From Rhodocyclaceae bacterium (GTDB lineage: Bacteria > Pseudomonadota > Gammaproteobacteria > Burkholderiales > Rhodocyclaceae): DNA of 64,000 nucleotides. Position numbers and translations under genes: made by a program. The DNA is taken from NCBI GenBank assembly GCA_028713915.1, contig JAQTNK010000013.1, positions 1 through 64,000 on the forward strand. The letters are read 5' to 3'. The stretch's first letter is position 1; every line of letters begins with the position of its first letter. Below are positions 22,073 to 30,590 of this stretch, piece by piece. Under the pieces are notes generated by a model, which was not told the origin of the DNA, did no database searches, and saw only the letters and a list, made by a program, of their open reading frames with translations.

Positions 22073-22104
22073 CGAATTTTCCCTCCGGACTCCGGCGAAA
22101 GCCC

Positions 22105-23229
22105 ATGACGGCAGCCCACCTGACCGTGGAACTCCGCGCCGACGGCGGGCGCAACGTCGCTCTCAGCGGACGCTGGACGCTGGTGGCCATCGCGGCGCAG
22201 GCAGCCTGGCTGGCGCGCGAACTGGCCGCGCATGCCGGCGCTCGCGACACCAGCTGGAACGCGCTCGACATCGAGGCGCTCGACAGCGCGGGCGCCATGC
22301 TGCTGTGGCGCCACTGGGGCCGGGCGCTGCCGGAACTCCTGCTGCTGCGGCCCGAGCACATGCGCGTCTTCGAGCGCCTCGGCGCCGCCGATCGCCAGAA
22401 GCAGGCCGCGGCGGTGCCGCTCTCGCCGTTCGAGCGGATCATCAAGCTCGGCCGCGTCGCCTTGACGGTGGAGAGCCAAGCCGTCGATTTCCTCGTCCTC
22501 GTCGGCCAGCTCGCGCTCGACCTGCTGCACCTGGCGCGCGCGCCGACCGAGCTGCCGCGGCGCGAAATCTTTGCCAATCTCTACAAGAGCGGCGTGCGGG
22601 CGATGCCGGTGACGGCCCTGGTCGGCTTCCTCATCGGCATCGTCCTGTCCTACTTGTCGTCGCTGCAGCTGAAGCTCTTCGGCGCCGACATTTTCATCGT
22701 CGACATCCTCGGCATGGGCATCGTCCGCGAGCTGGGGCCGGTGCTGGTCGCCGTGCTGGTCGCCGGGCGTTCCGGCTCGGCCATGACGGCCCAATTGGGC
22801 GTCATGCGCGTCACGGAGGAAATCGACGCCCTGGCGGCGATGGGCGTCACGCGCAGCCTGCGGCTGGTGCTGCCGAAGGTGGTGGCGCTGTCGATCGCGA
22901 TGCCGCTGCTGGTGCTCTGGGCGACCGCCATCGCGCTGGTCGGCGGCATGGTGGCCGCCAATCTCCAGCTCGACATCGGCTACGGCTACTTTCTCCAGGC
23001 GCTGCCCCGGGCCGTGCCGGTGGCCAACCTCTGGATCGGCCTCGCCAAAGGCGTCGTCTTCGGCTTTTTCGTCGCCCTCGTCGCCTGCCATTTCGGCCTG
23101 CGCGTGCAGCCCAACACCGAAAGCCTGTCGGCCAATACGACGGCGTCCGTGGTCACCGCCATCACCGTCGTCATCCTGCTCGACGCCGTGTTCGCCATTC
23201 TCATGCGCAACGTCGGCCTGCCGCTATGA
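22105..23229 (+). CDS. mlaE: MlaE-family lipid ABC transporter permease with N-terminal STAS domain
   Basis: 374 residues. The first 95 or so form a STAS domain (VELRADGGRNVALSGRWTLV, then NALDIEALDSAGAMLLWRHW), which in MlaB is a separate protein needed for complex stability; here it is fused. From about 145 the MlaE permease follows with its coupling helix EIFANLYKSGVRAMPVTALV, LKLFGADIFIVDILGMGIVR and the conserved ELGPVLVAVLVAGRSGSAMT (then AQLG). Last segment ATTAS-like NTTASVVTAITVVILLDAVF. Its TGA overlaps the ATPase ATG as ATGA. Part of a four-gene MCE transport operon moving phospholipid or related lipids across the envelope. Confidence 0.93.
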   Translation: MTAAHLTVELRADGGRNVALSGRWTLVAIAAQAAWLARELAAHAGARDTSWNALDIEALDSAGAMLLWRHWGRALPELLLLRPEHMRVFERLGAADRQKQAAAVPLSPFERIIKLGRVALTVESQAVDFLVLVGQLALDLLHLARAPTELPRREIFANLYKSGVRAMPVTALVGFLIGIVLSYLSSLQLKLFGADIFIVDILGMGIVRELGPVLVAVLVAGRSGSAMTAQLGVMRVTEEIDALAAMGVTRSLRLVLPKVVALSIAMPLLVLWATAIALVGGMVAANLQLDIGYGYFLQALPRAVPVANLWIGLAKGVVFGFFVALVACHFGLRVQPNTESLSANTTASVVTAITVVILLDAVFAILMRNVGLPL

Positions 23230-23987
23230 CGCTGGCGATCTCCGTGCGCGACCTGTCCACCCGCTTCGGCGAGACCTGGGTCCACCGCGGCCTCAATCTC
23301 GACGTCGAACGCGGCGAACTCGTGGCCCTGGTCGGCGGCTCCGGCAGCGGCAAGACCACGCTGCTGCGGCAACTGGTCGGCCTGAGCGAGCCGACGCTGG
23401 GAAGAATCCTGATTCTCGGCGAGCCGCTTTTCGGCGGCGGCATCGCGCGCGAACGGGCGCTGCGCCAGCGCTTCGGCGTGCTCTTCCAGCAAGGCGCGCT
23501 GTTCTCGGCGTTCAGCGTCTTCGACAACATCGCCTTCCCGCTGCGCGAGCTGAAGCGTTTCGACGAAGCGCTGATCTTTGATCTCGTCATGCTCAAGCTC
23601 GACCTCGTCGAACTGCTGCCGCGCCATGCCGGGCTGCTGCCGTCGGAGCTTTCCGGCGGCATGATCAAGCGCGTCGCCCTGGCGCGCGCGCTGGCGCTCG
23701 AACCGGAACTGCTGCTGCTCGACGAGCCGACCGCCGGCCTCGACCCCGACCGTTCCGACAGCTTCGTGCGCCTGATCCGCACGCTCGGCGCGGAACTCGG
23801 GCTGACCGTGGTCCTCGTCACCCACGACGTCGACACCCTGGCGGGGCTGTCGACGCGCGTCGCCGTCCTCGCCGACCAGCGCATCGTCGCCTACGACAGC
23901 GTCGATGCCGTCATCCGCATCGACCATCCGTTCATCCGCAACTTCTTTCTTTCCGAGCGCAGCAGGCGCGCGCTCCACCAGGACTGA
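23226..23987 (+). CDS. mlaF: MlaF-like lipid ABC transporter ATP-binding protein
   Basis: 253 residues, coupled to the permease by a 4-base overlap. Walker A GGSGSGKTTLL, Q-loop VLFQQGALFSAFSVFDNIAF typical of MCE-system ATPases, signature LSGGMIKRVALARALAL, Walker B LLLLDEPTAGLDP and H-loop VTHDVDTL. The tail PFIRNFFLSERSRRALHQD is the MlaF-type extension. It energises lipid movement through the MlaE permease. Confidence 0.94.
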   Translation: MTLAISVRDLSTRFGETWVHRGLNLDVERGELVALVGGSGSGKTTLLRQLVGLSEPTLGRILILGEPLFGGGIARERALRQRFGVLFQQGALFSAFSVFDNIAFPLRELKRFDEALIFDLVMLKLDLVELLPRHAGLLPSELSGGMIKRVALARALALEPELLLLDEPTAGLDPDRSDSFVRLIRTLGAELGLTVVLVTHDVDTLAGLSTRVAVLADQRIVAYDSVDAVIRIDHPFIRNFFLSERSRRALHQD

Positions 23988-23989
23988 AT

Positions 23990-24931
23990 ATGGAAAACCG
24001 CTCCCACGCGCTTGCCGCCGGCCTATTCGTGATCCTGTTCGGCGTCGCCACCGCGCTGGCCGTCTGGTTCCTCGGCGGCAAGCGCGAATTCACCGACACC
24101 TACCTGCTGGAGACGCGGAAGAACGTCACCGGCCTCAACATCCAGGCGCAAGTGCGCTACCGCGGAATCCGCGCCGGCAAGGTCGAAAGCATCGAACAGG
24201 ATGCCGACGATCCGCGCAACATCCTGGTGACGATCAGCCTCGATTCGCGCTATCGGCTCACCAGGTCCACGACCGCGCGGCTCGGCTACCAGGGCGTCAC
24301 CGGCCTGGCCTTCGTCGATCTCGAAGACGACGGCAGCAGCCGCGAATACCTCGCCCCGGACGGCGCCAATCCGCCGCGCATCGCGCTCAAGCCGACGTTC
24401 ATCGACACGCTCGGCGACAAGGCCGGCGACATCGTCGGCCAGATCGCGGAACTGTCGACGCGCCTGAACCGGCTGCTCGACGACAAGAACGCCAACAACC
24501 TCGCGCGCACGCTGGACAATGTCGCCGCCGCCTCCGAAGGCCTGAAGCAGTTGCCGCAAGTCCTCGCCGCGATGCGCGCCGCGCTGTCGGACGACAACGT
24601 CAGGCGCCTCAACGGCATCCTCGACCAGGTCGAGAAGACGGCGGGCGAAGCGGCGCCGCTCACCGCCGAGACGCGCGAAATGGTGAAGGCGATGACGGCC
24701 ATGGCGCAAAAGCTCGACCGCTTCGTCGACAGCAGCGGCGGCGAGATCACGGCGCAGACGCTGCCGCAGTTCAACGCTTTGGTGAAGGAGCTGTCCGCCA
24801 ATTCGAGCCAGCTCGGGCGCATCCTCGACACGCTGGAGGAGCGGCCGCAGGCGCTGTTGTTCGGCAAGGGCGCGCGCCGGCCCGGTCCCGGCGAAGCGGG
24901 TTTCGTCGCTCCCGCCGCCACGGAGAAATGA
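23990..24931 (+). CDS. mlaD: MlaD-like MCE-domain protein
   Basis: 313 residues, two bases after the ATPase. One N-terminal membrane helix (about 8-30: ALAAGLFVILFGVATALAVW), one MCE domain at about 38-118 (FTDTYLLETRKNVTGLNIQA, VRYRGIRAGKVESIEQD, ARLGYQGVTGLAFVDL), then a long helical region with AELSTRLNRLLDDKNANNLA and repeated heptad-like segments to about 285. That architecture matches single-MCE MlaD/TtgD-type proteins which form a hexameric ring and a helical channel in the periplasm. The last 25 residues are Pro/Gly-rich. Confidence 0.92.
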   Translation: MENRSHALAAGLFVILFGVATALAVWFLGGKREFTDTYLLETRKNVTGLNIQAQVRYRGIRAGKVESIEQDADDPRNILVTISLDSRYRLTRSTTARLGYQGVTGLAFVDLEDDGSSREYLAPDGANPPRIALKPTFIDTLGDKAGDIVGQIAELSTRLNRLLDDKNANNLARTLDNVAAASEGLKQLPQVLAAMRAALSDDNVRRLNGILDQVEKTAGEAAPLTAETREMVKAMTAMAQKLDRFVDSSGGEITAQTLPQFNALVKELSANSSQLGRILDTLEERPQALLFGKGARRPGPGEAGFVAPAATEK

Positions 24932-25518
24932 TCATGCGCCTGGCCGTCCTGTGTGCCGTGTTGCTGCTGGCCGCCTGCGGCGGCAACGTGCGCGCGCCGC
25001 GCGCCACCTACGACCTGGGCACGGCTGCCGTGGTCTGGCGGCCCGCCGGCCTCAAGCTCAGCGGCGTCAGCGCCGCGGCGCCGGCGTGGCTCGCCACGCC
25101 GGCCATCGCCTATCGCCTGCTCTATGCTGGCGGCATGCGTCGCGATGTCTACGCCGAGAGCCGCTGGGCCGGGCCGCCGGCGGCCCTGATCGAGCGCGCG
25201 CTCAACCGCCAGACGCCGGCGCCGGGCGGCGGCTGCGGCCTGCGGCTCGATGTCGACGAACTGGTGCAGGTGTTCGACACGCCGCAGTCCAGCCGCATCC
25301 TGCTCGACGTCCGCGCCAGCCTGGTCGCGCCCGACGGCAATGCCGTGCTTGCGCGCAAGGCCTTTTCGCTGGCGCGTCCGGCGCCCACCGCCGATGCGCG
25401 CGGCGGCGTCGCCGCGGCCGCCGCGGCGGTGCAGGCGCTGGGCGGCGAACTCGGCGCCTGGCTCGACGCGACGGCGCGTGCCGCGCCGCCGATCGCGCGT
25501 CGCTGCAATGCCGGCTGA
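24928..25518 (+). CDS. ABC-type transport auxiliary lipoprotein (MCE system partner, PqiC/LetB-partner-like)
   Basis: 196 residues. ATG 24928 overlaps the mlaD stop as ATGA; ATG 24934, two codons later, has better spacing from GGAG at 24922. Lipobox LLLAACGG places Cys near residue 18. The body reads ATYDLGTAAVVWRPAGLKLS, then PAIAYRLLYAGGMRRDVYAE, SRWAGPPAALIERALNRQTP and LRLDVDELVQVFDTPQSSRI, the pattern of the ABC-type transport auxiliary component family (DUF330/PqiC). These outer-membrane lipoproteins complete MCE lipid pathways. Fourth gene of the operon. Confidence 0.88.
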   Translation: MIMRLAVLCAVLLLAACGGNVRAPRATYDLGTAAVVWRPAGLKLSGVSAAAPAWLATPAIAYRLLYAGGMRRDVYAESRWAGPPAALIERALNRQTPAPGGGCGLRLDVDELVQVFDTPQSSRILLDVRASLVAPDGNAVLARKAFSLARPAPTADARGGVAAAAAAVQALGGELGAWLDATARAAPPIARRCNAG

Positions 25519-25583
25519 ACTAAAATTGAAGAGGCTTTTTTGCGATGAATCTATTTTTAAAAAACAAATAAGGAGTTGGAGAA

Positions 25584-27221
25584 ATGGCAAACATCTACGA
25601 CACCGGCCTCGACAAGAACGCCGCCAACTACGTGCCGCTGACGCCGCTGAGCTTTCTGGACCGCACGGCCTACATCTATCCGCAACGCCTGTCCTGCATC
25701 CACGGCCAGCGCCGCTACACCTGGAAGGAAACCTACGCGCGCTGCCGGCGCCTGGCGTCGATGCTGGAAGCGAAGGGCATTGGCCTGGGCGACACCGTGG
25801 CGGTGATGCTCAACAACACGCCCGAGATGTTCGAGTGCCATTTCGGCGTGCCGATGACCGGCGCCGTGCTCAACACCATGAACACGCGGCTCGATGCCGA
25901 GACCATCGCCTTCATGCTCAACCACGGCGAAGCCAAGGTCTTCATCGTCGATCGTGAGTATGCCGCGACGACGCAGCAGGCCATCGCGCTTGCCGGGCGC
26001 GACATGCTGGTCATCGACGTCGACGACCCGGAATACACTGGTCCCGGCGAACGCGTCGGCAGCATCGACTACGAAGCTTTCATCGCCGGCGGCAATCCCG
26101 GCCACGACTGGCAAGGGCCGAGCGACGAGTGGAACGCCATCAGCCTCAACTACACGTCGGGCACCACCGGCAATCCCAAGGGCGTCGTCTATCACCACCG
26201 CGGCGCCTATCTCAACGCGCTCTCCAACATCGTTTCCTGGGGCATGCCGCCGCACGCCGTGTATCTGTGGACGCTGCCGATGTTCCACTGCAACGGCTGG
26301 TGCTTTCCCTGGACCATGGCCGCCAACGCCGGCACCAACGTCTGCCTGCGCCGCGTCGATGCCAAGCTGATCCTGGAGGCGATCCGCGAACACAAGGTCA
26401 CCCACTACTGCGGCGCGCCCATCGTCCATTCGATGCTGGTCGCGGCGCCGGCGCAGTGGCGCGAAGGCATCGACCACAAGGTCTCGGCGCTGGTCGCCGC
26501 GGCGCCGCCGCCGGCCGCCGTCATCGAAGGCATGAACCAGATCGGCTTCGACATCACGCACGTCTACGGGCTCACCGAAACCTACGGCCCGGCCTCGGTC
26601 TGCGCCAAGCAGCCCGAATGGCTGTCGCTGCCGCTCGAAGACCAGGTGCGCCTGAACGGCCGCCAGGGCGTGCGCTATCACGCCCAGGAAGGCATCACCG
26701 TGCTCGATTCCGAAAGCATGCGCGCGGTGCCCTGGGACAACGAGACCATGGGCGAAATCATGTTCCGCGGCAACCTGACCATGAAGGGCTACCTGAAGAA
26801 CCCGAAGGCCACCGCGGAAGCCTTCCGCGGCGGCTGGTACCACACCGGCGACCTTGCCGTGATGCAGCCCGACGGCTACGTCAAGATCAAGGACCGCAGC
26901 AAGGACATCATCATTTCCGGCGGCGAGAACATTTCCTCGGTCGAAGTCGAGGACATCCTCTATCGCCACCCGGCCGTCATGACGGCGGCGGTCGTCGCCA
27001 CGCCCGACCCGAAGTGGGGCGAGGTGCCCTGCGCCTTCATCGAGCTGCGCGAGGGCGCCAGCGTCACGGCGGACGAGATGAAGCAGTTCTGCAAGGAGCG
27101 CATGGCGCACTTCAAGGTGCCGAAGAAATTCGTCTTCGAAGCGGTGCCGAAAACCTCGACCGGCAAGATCCAGAAGTACCTGCTGCGCGAGAAGGCGAAG
27201 TCGACGACGGCCATCGAATAG
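25584..27221 (+). CDS. Acyl-CoA synthetase (medium-chain fatty acid / DmdB-like AMP-dependent ligase)
   Basis: Activates a carboxylic acid to its CoA thioester with ATP. 545 residues, after AAGGAG and GGAG sites. ANL-family core motifs are intact: SLNYTSGTTGNPKGVVYHHR (about 188, P-loop), YGLTETYGPA (about 330), GWYHTGDLAV (about 420), IKDRSKDIIISGGENISSVE (hinge) and the catalytic lysine in KTSTGKIQKYLLRE near 530. The family with this spacing includes AlkK-type medium-chain ligases and methylthiopropionate-CoA ligase DmdB; specificity is open. A DmdC-like acyl-CoA dehydrogenase sits at 37835. The AT-rich gap 25519-25583 probably holds its promoter. Confidence 0.93.
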   Translation: MANIYDTGLDKNAANYVPLTPLSFLDRTAYIYPQRLSCIHGQRRYTWKETYARCRRLASMLEAKGIGLGDTVAVMLNNTPEMFECHFGVPMTGAVLNTMNTRLDAETIAFMLNHGEAKVFIVDREYAATTQQAIALAGRDMLVIDVDDPEYTGPGERVGSIDYEAFIAGGNPGHDWQGPSDEWNAISLNYTSGTTGNPKGVVYHHRGAYLNALSNIVSWGMPPHAVYLWTLPMFHCNGWCFPWTMAANAGTNVCLRRVDAKLILEAIREHKVTHYCGAPIVHSMLVAAPAQWREGIDHKVSALVAAAPPPAAVIEGMNQIGFDITHVYGLTETYGPASVCAKQPEWLSLPLEDQVRLNGRQGVRYHAQEGITVLDSESMRAVPWDNETMGEIMFRGNLTMKGYLKNPKATAEAFRGGWYHTGDLAVMQPDGYVKIKDRSKDIIISGGENISSVEVEDILYRHPAVMTAAVVATPDPKWGEVPCAFIELREGASVTADEMKQFCKERMAHFKVPKKFVFEAVPKTSTGKIQKYLLREKAKSTTAIE

Positions 27222-27290
27222 TCCGCGGCGGCGCCCGGGGCTTTTGCGCCGCGGGCGCCTATACTGCGCGCTGAGCAAGGAGGAGGCGCC

Positions 27291-27899
27291 ATGGCAGTTT
27301 CACGCGACGCGTATGCCGCGATCAGCAGCTACAGCCTGGTGCTGTCCCGCGCGCTCGACGAGAAGGACGGCACCACGCGCCGCCACTGCGACCGCGTCGT
27401 CGAGTTGTGCGGTGCCTTCGGGCGGCACTGCCAGCTCGATTCGGCCGACCTGCGGCAGTTGCGGCTGGCGGCTGCGCTGCACGATATCGGCAAGATCGGC
27501 ATTCCCGACTGCGTGCTGCTGAAGCCGGGCGGCTTCGTCGCCGACGAATGGAAGGAAATGCAGTCGCATGCCGAACGCGGCCAGCGCATCGTGCAGGCCA
27601 TCGCCGTCGAAGGCGCCGCAGCGGTCGCCCTGGCGGTGCGCCATCATCACGAGAACTTCGACGGCAGCGGCTATCCGGACGGCCTGACGGGCGAGGATAT
27701 TCCCTACGCGGCGCGCATGGTGGCGCTGGCCGACGCCTACGACGCGATGGGCGTGCTGCGGCCTTACCAGCCGCGGCGCAACCACGAGGAGATCATGGCT
27801 ATCCTCGACGAGGAGAGCGGCAGCCGCTACGACCCCTTCCTGCTGGCGCGCTTCGCCGAGGTCATCGGCGAGAGCAGCTGGAAGGCGCCCTCGCTCTGA
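27291..27899 (+). CDS. HD-GYP domain cyclic-di-GMP phosphodiesterase-like protein
   Basis: 202 residues, almost all one HD-GYP domain with no sensor or receiver domain. Visible motifs: TRRHCDRVVELCGAFGRHC (first metal-ligand helix), LHDIGKIGIPD (HD), HAERGQRIVQ, and HHENFDGSGYPDGL containing the GYP signature. All metal-binding residues appear present. Free-standing catalytic HD-GYP proteins are uncommon and need a partner or act constitutively. GGAGG precedes the ATG at 27291 by 5-6 bases. Confidence 0.9.
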   Translation: MAVSRDAYAAISSYSLVLSRALDEKDGTTRRHCDRVVELCGAFGRHCQLDSADLRQLRLAAALHDIGKIGIPDCVLLKPGGFVADEWKEMQSHAERGQRIVQAIAVEGAAAVALAVRHHHENFDGSGYPDGLTGEDIPYAARMVALADAYDAMGVLRPYQPRRNHEEIMAILDEESGSRYDPFLLARFAEVIGESSWKAPSL

Positions 27900-27906
27900 A
27901 GACTTT

Positions 27907-27921
27907 GGCGCGGAGCGCGCC
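27907..27921 (+). terminator. Short perfect hairpin after the HD-GYP gene
   Basis: GGCGCG and CGCGCC pair across GAG, 8 bases after the stop codon of the HD-GYP gene. No T-run follows, so it is a weak terminator or a 3' mRNA stabiliser. Confidence 0.35.
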
Positions 27922-27970
27922 GACTGTTGGATAATCGCTTTCTACGTGTTGAAAACGACGAGGAGAAGTC

Positions 27971-28771
27971 ATGAGCGCCGTGCTGCAATCCCCTGAAGAA
28001 CCCATCCTGCTGCGCGCCGACAATGGCGGCGTGGCGACGCTGACGCTGAACCGGCCCGGCCAGTTCAATTCGCTGTCGGAGGAACTGCTCGCCGAACTGC
28101 AAGGCGCGCTCGACGCCATCGCCAAGGACGGCGCCGTGCGCGCCGTGGTGATCGCCGGCGCCGGCAAGGCTTTTTGCGCCGGGCACGATCTCAAGCAGAT
28201 GCGCGCCAACCACAGCAAGGCCTACATGCAGCAGCTCTTCAAGCAGTGCGGCCGCGTCATGACCACGCTGACGCAGATGCCGCAGCCGGTGATCGCGCGC
28301 ATCCACGGCATCGCCACGGCGGCCGGCTGCCAACTGGTGGCGGCCTGCGATCTCGCGGTGGCGGCCGACGTCGCGCGCTTCGCCGTTTCCGGCATCAACG
28401 TCGGCCTGTTCTGCTCGACGCCGGCGGTGGCGCTGTCGCGCAACATGGGGCGCAAGCAGGCGCTGGAAATGCTGCTGACCGGCGACTTCATCGATGCCGC
28501 GGAAGCCCAGCGCCGCGGCCTGGTCAATCGCGTCGTGCCCTCCGAGCAACTCGACGTCGAAGTGAAGAAGCTCACCGACTCGATCTGCGGCAAGTCCGCC
28601 GCCGCCGTCGGCATGGGCAAGCAGCTTTTCTACCGCCAGCTCGAAATGGGCCTCGAAGGCGCCTACCAGCTGGCGGCCGAGACCATGGCCTGCAACATGA
28701 TGTGCGACGACGCCGGCGAGGGTATCGACGCCTTCATGCAAAAGCGCAAGCCGGAGTGGAAAGGGCGCTGA
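27971..28771 (+). CDS. Divergent enoyl-CoA hydratase/isomerase family protein (ECHDC3-like), catalytic glutamates absent
   Basis: 266 residues of crotonase fold. The oxyanion-hole segment GKAFCAGHDLKQM is intact and GIATAAGCQLVAACDLAVAA is the second. Positions holding the two catalytic glutamates of classical enoyl-CoA hydratase are changed: the usual GCELALACD reads GCQLVAACD, and the usual PEV-LG reads SGINVGLFCSTPAVALSR. The GINVGLFCSTP pattern is that of the ECHDC3 branch of the superfamily, whose reaction is poorly defined. So the CoA-binding fold is likely, hydratase activity is not. A ribosome site GAGGAG precedes ATG 27971. Acyl-CoA metabolism genes flank it upstream. Confidence 0.88.
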   Translation: MSAVLQSPEEPILLRADNGGVATLTLNRPGQFNSLSEELLAELQGALDAIAKDGAVRAVVIAGAGKAFCAGHDLKQMRANHSKAYMQQLFKQCGRVMTTLTQMPQPVIARIHGIATAAGCQLVAACDLAVAADVARFAVSGINVGLFCSTPAVALSRNMGRKQALEMLLTGDFIDAAEAQRRGLVNRVVPSEQLDVEVKKLTDSICGKSAAAVGMGKQLFYRQLEMGLEGAYQLAAETMACNMMCDDAGEGIDAFMQKRKPEWKGR

Positions 28772-28786
28772 AGCGCTGCGGCGCGC

Positions 28787-30502
28787 CTAGGCCGGCAGCG
28801 TGAACAGGAAGGTCGCGCCCTGGCCGGGTTGCGCCTCGGCGCGAATGCTGCCGCCATGGCGCGCGATCAGGCGCTGCACGATGGCCAGTCCGACGCCGGT
28901 GCCCGGAAATTGCGATTCGGGATGCATGCGGTGGAACATGCGGAACAGCTTGCCCGCGTAGTGCGGGTCGAAGCCGACGCCGTTGTCGCGGACGAAACAC
29001 TCGATGCGTCCGTCGCGCTGCCGGCAGCCGACGTCGATGCGCGGATGCTCCTGCTGGGCTGAGAACTTGCAGGCGTTCTCGATGAGGTTCTGCAGCACCT
29101 GACGCAGCATGGTCGCATCGCCGGAGACGGTCGGCAGCCGGCCGATGACGACTTCGGCATGCGGATAGAGTTCGCGCAAGTCGGCGACCACCGCCGCCGC
29201 GAGCGCTCCCAGGTCGACGGGACCGCGCGCCAGCGGCAGGCGCCCGGCGCGCGAATAGTCGAGGATGTCGTCGATCAGGCAGCCCATCTTCTCGGCGTTG
29301 ATGGTGATGCGGTCGAGCATGCGCTGGCTGTCGGCGTTCAGATGTTCCCGCTCGGCATCGTGCAGCAGGGTGGCAAAGCCGTTGATCGCGCGCAGCGGCG
29401 CGCGCAGATCGTGCGATGCCGAATAGGAGAAAGCTTCGAGATCCTCGAGCGCCTGTTCCAGCGACGCCGTGCGGTCGGCGATGCGCTGTTCGAGCTGGGC
29501 GTTGAGGTCGTGCAGTTCGCTTTCCGCGGCGAGCCGGGCGTTGAGCGTGGCCGTGATGAATCTTCCCACCAGCAGGCTCGCCAGCGCGAGGCACAGGGCC
29601 GTCAGCGCCTCGACCCGCCACAGCTTGAAGGCGCCGTCCGCGGCAAGGCCGACCACGGCGAAGATCGGCTGATTCGACAGGCGGCGGATCGCCAGTATGC
29701 GGTCGATGCCGTCGATCGGCGACGTCGCGCGATAGACCTTCTCCGCCACGCCTTCGGCGACGAACTGGTTGGTCGCCGATCCGGCCACCGTCTTGCCCAG
29801 CAACTCGAGTGCGGCCGGGTGGCGCACGAGGATGCGGTTTTGCTGGTCGCGCAGGGTGATCAGGCTGTTCGGGCCGAGGTCGATGGTCTCGTAGAATTTC
29901 TCGAAATTCTCGTCGAGTCCGAGATTGGCGACCACCATGCCGGCGAAGCGGCCGTCGGGAAACTCGATGCGGCGCGCCACCTGCACGCCCCATTTGTTCG
30001 AGACGCGGCCGAGGATCGCCTCCGACACGACCGGCGTGGTGCGCGCCTCCTGCTTCAACGCCAGGAAATAGTCGCGATCGCCGAGCCTCGAGCCCGGCGG
30101 CGTGCCGACCGAATTGGCAAACACGCGCCCGTCGGCGTCGGTGATCGACATCGATACGATGCCCGGCGTGCGCCGCTGGATGACGACCAGCCGGCGCTCG
30201 ATGTCGCGGCGCCGCGCTGCGCCCAGCGTCGCCGCGCCGACGAGGTCCGCCGGCACGAGCAGGTCGTCGGCGGCATGCAGCGCGAGGTTGGTGCGGTCGA
30301 TGGTCGAGCGCGCATGTTCCTCGACCAGGCGGACGACGGCGACGGCCTGCTGTTCGGCGCGTTGCGCCGCCACCCGGTGGGCGAGCGCCAGCGCCAGCGC
30401 CAGCAGGCCGACGAAAATCGCGATGGCGATCCAGACCGTGTGGACCGGATCGATCGGGCTATGCGCCCTCACGGGCGCGGGAATGGAGGTAGCGACGGAC
30501 AT
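28787..30502 (-). CDS. Sensor histidine kinase with periplasmic dCache-type domain
   Basis: 571 residues. Membrane helix 1 at about 24-44 (VWIAIAIFVGLLALALALAH), a periplasmic double-Cache-like sensor to about 300 (DADGRVFANSVGTPPGSRLG, then DRDYFLALKQ), membrane helix 2 at about 305-325, a coiled coil, HisKA with phospho-acceptor FSYSASHDLRAPLRAINGF near 372, and an HATPase domain with VLQNLIENACKFS (N box), RDNGVGFDP (G1) and GTGVGLAIVQRLIARHGG (G2). This is the bacteriophytochrome-like HWE-free class often paired with a stand-alone receiver. No response regulator is adjacent; the crotonase and mgtA genes flank it. Confidence 0.92.
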   Translation of the reverse strand: MSVATSIPAPVRAHSPIDPVHTVWIAIAIFVGLLALALALAHRVAAQRAEQQAVAVVRLVEEHARSTIDRTNLALHAADDLLVPADLVGAATLGAARRRDIERRLVVIQRRTPGIVSMSITDADGRVFANSVGTPPGSRLGDRDYFLALKQEARTTPVVSEAILGRVSNKWGVQVARRIEFPDGRFAGMVVANLGLDENFEKFYETIDLGPNSLITLRDQQNRILVRHPAALELLGKTVAGSATNQFVAEGVAEKVYRATSPIDGIDRILAIRRLSNQPIFAVVGLAADGAFKLWRVEALTALCLALASLLVGRFITATLNARLAAESELHDLNAQLEQRIADRTASLEQALEDLEAFSYSASHDLRAPLRAINGFATLLHDAEREHLNADSQRMLDRITINAEKMGCLIDDILDYSRAGRLPLARGPVDLGALAAAVVADLRELYPHAEVVIGRLPTVSGDATMLRQVLQNLIENACKFSAQQEHPRIDVGCRQRDGRIECFVRDNGVGFDPHYAGKLFRMFHRMHPESQFPGTGVGLAIVQRLIARHGGSIRAEAQPGQGATFLFTLPA

Positions 30503-30590
30503 AGGCCGTCGGATTATGCCCGTATACGCGCCGCGAAAGCGGGGCGCGGCGGCCGGCCGCGGCCCTAGGCTGGGTCGCCGCCGGCCGGCT

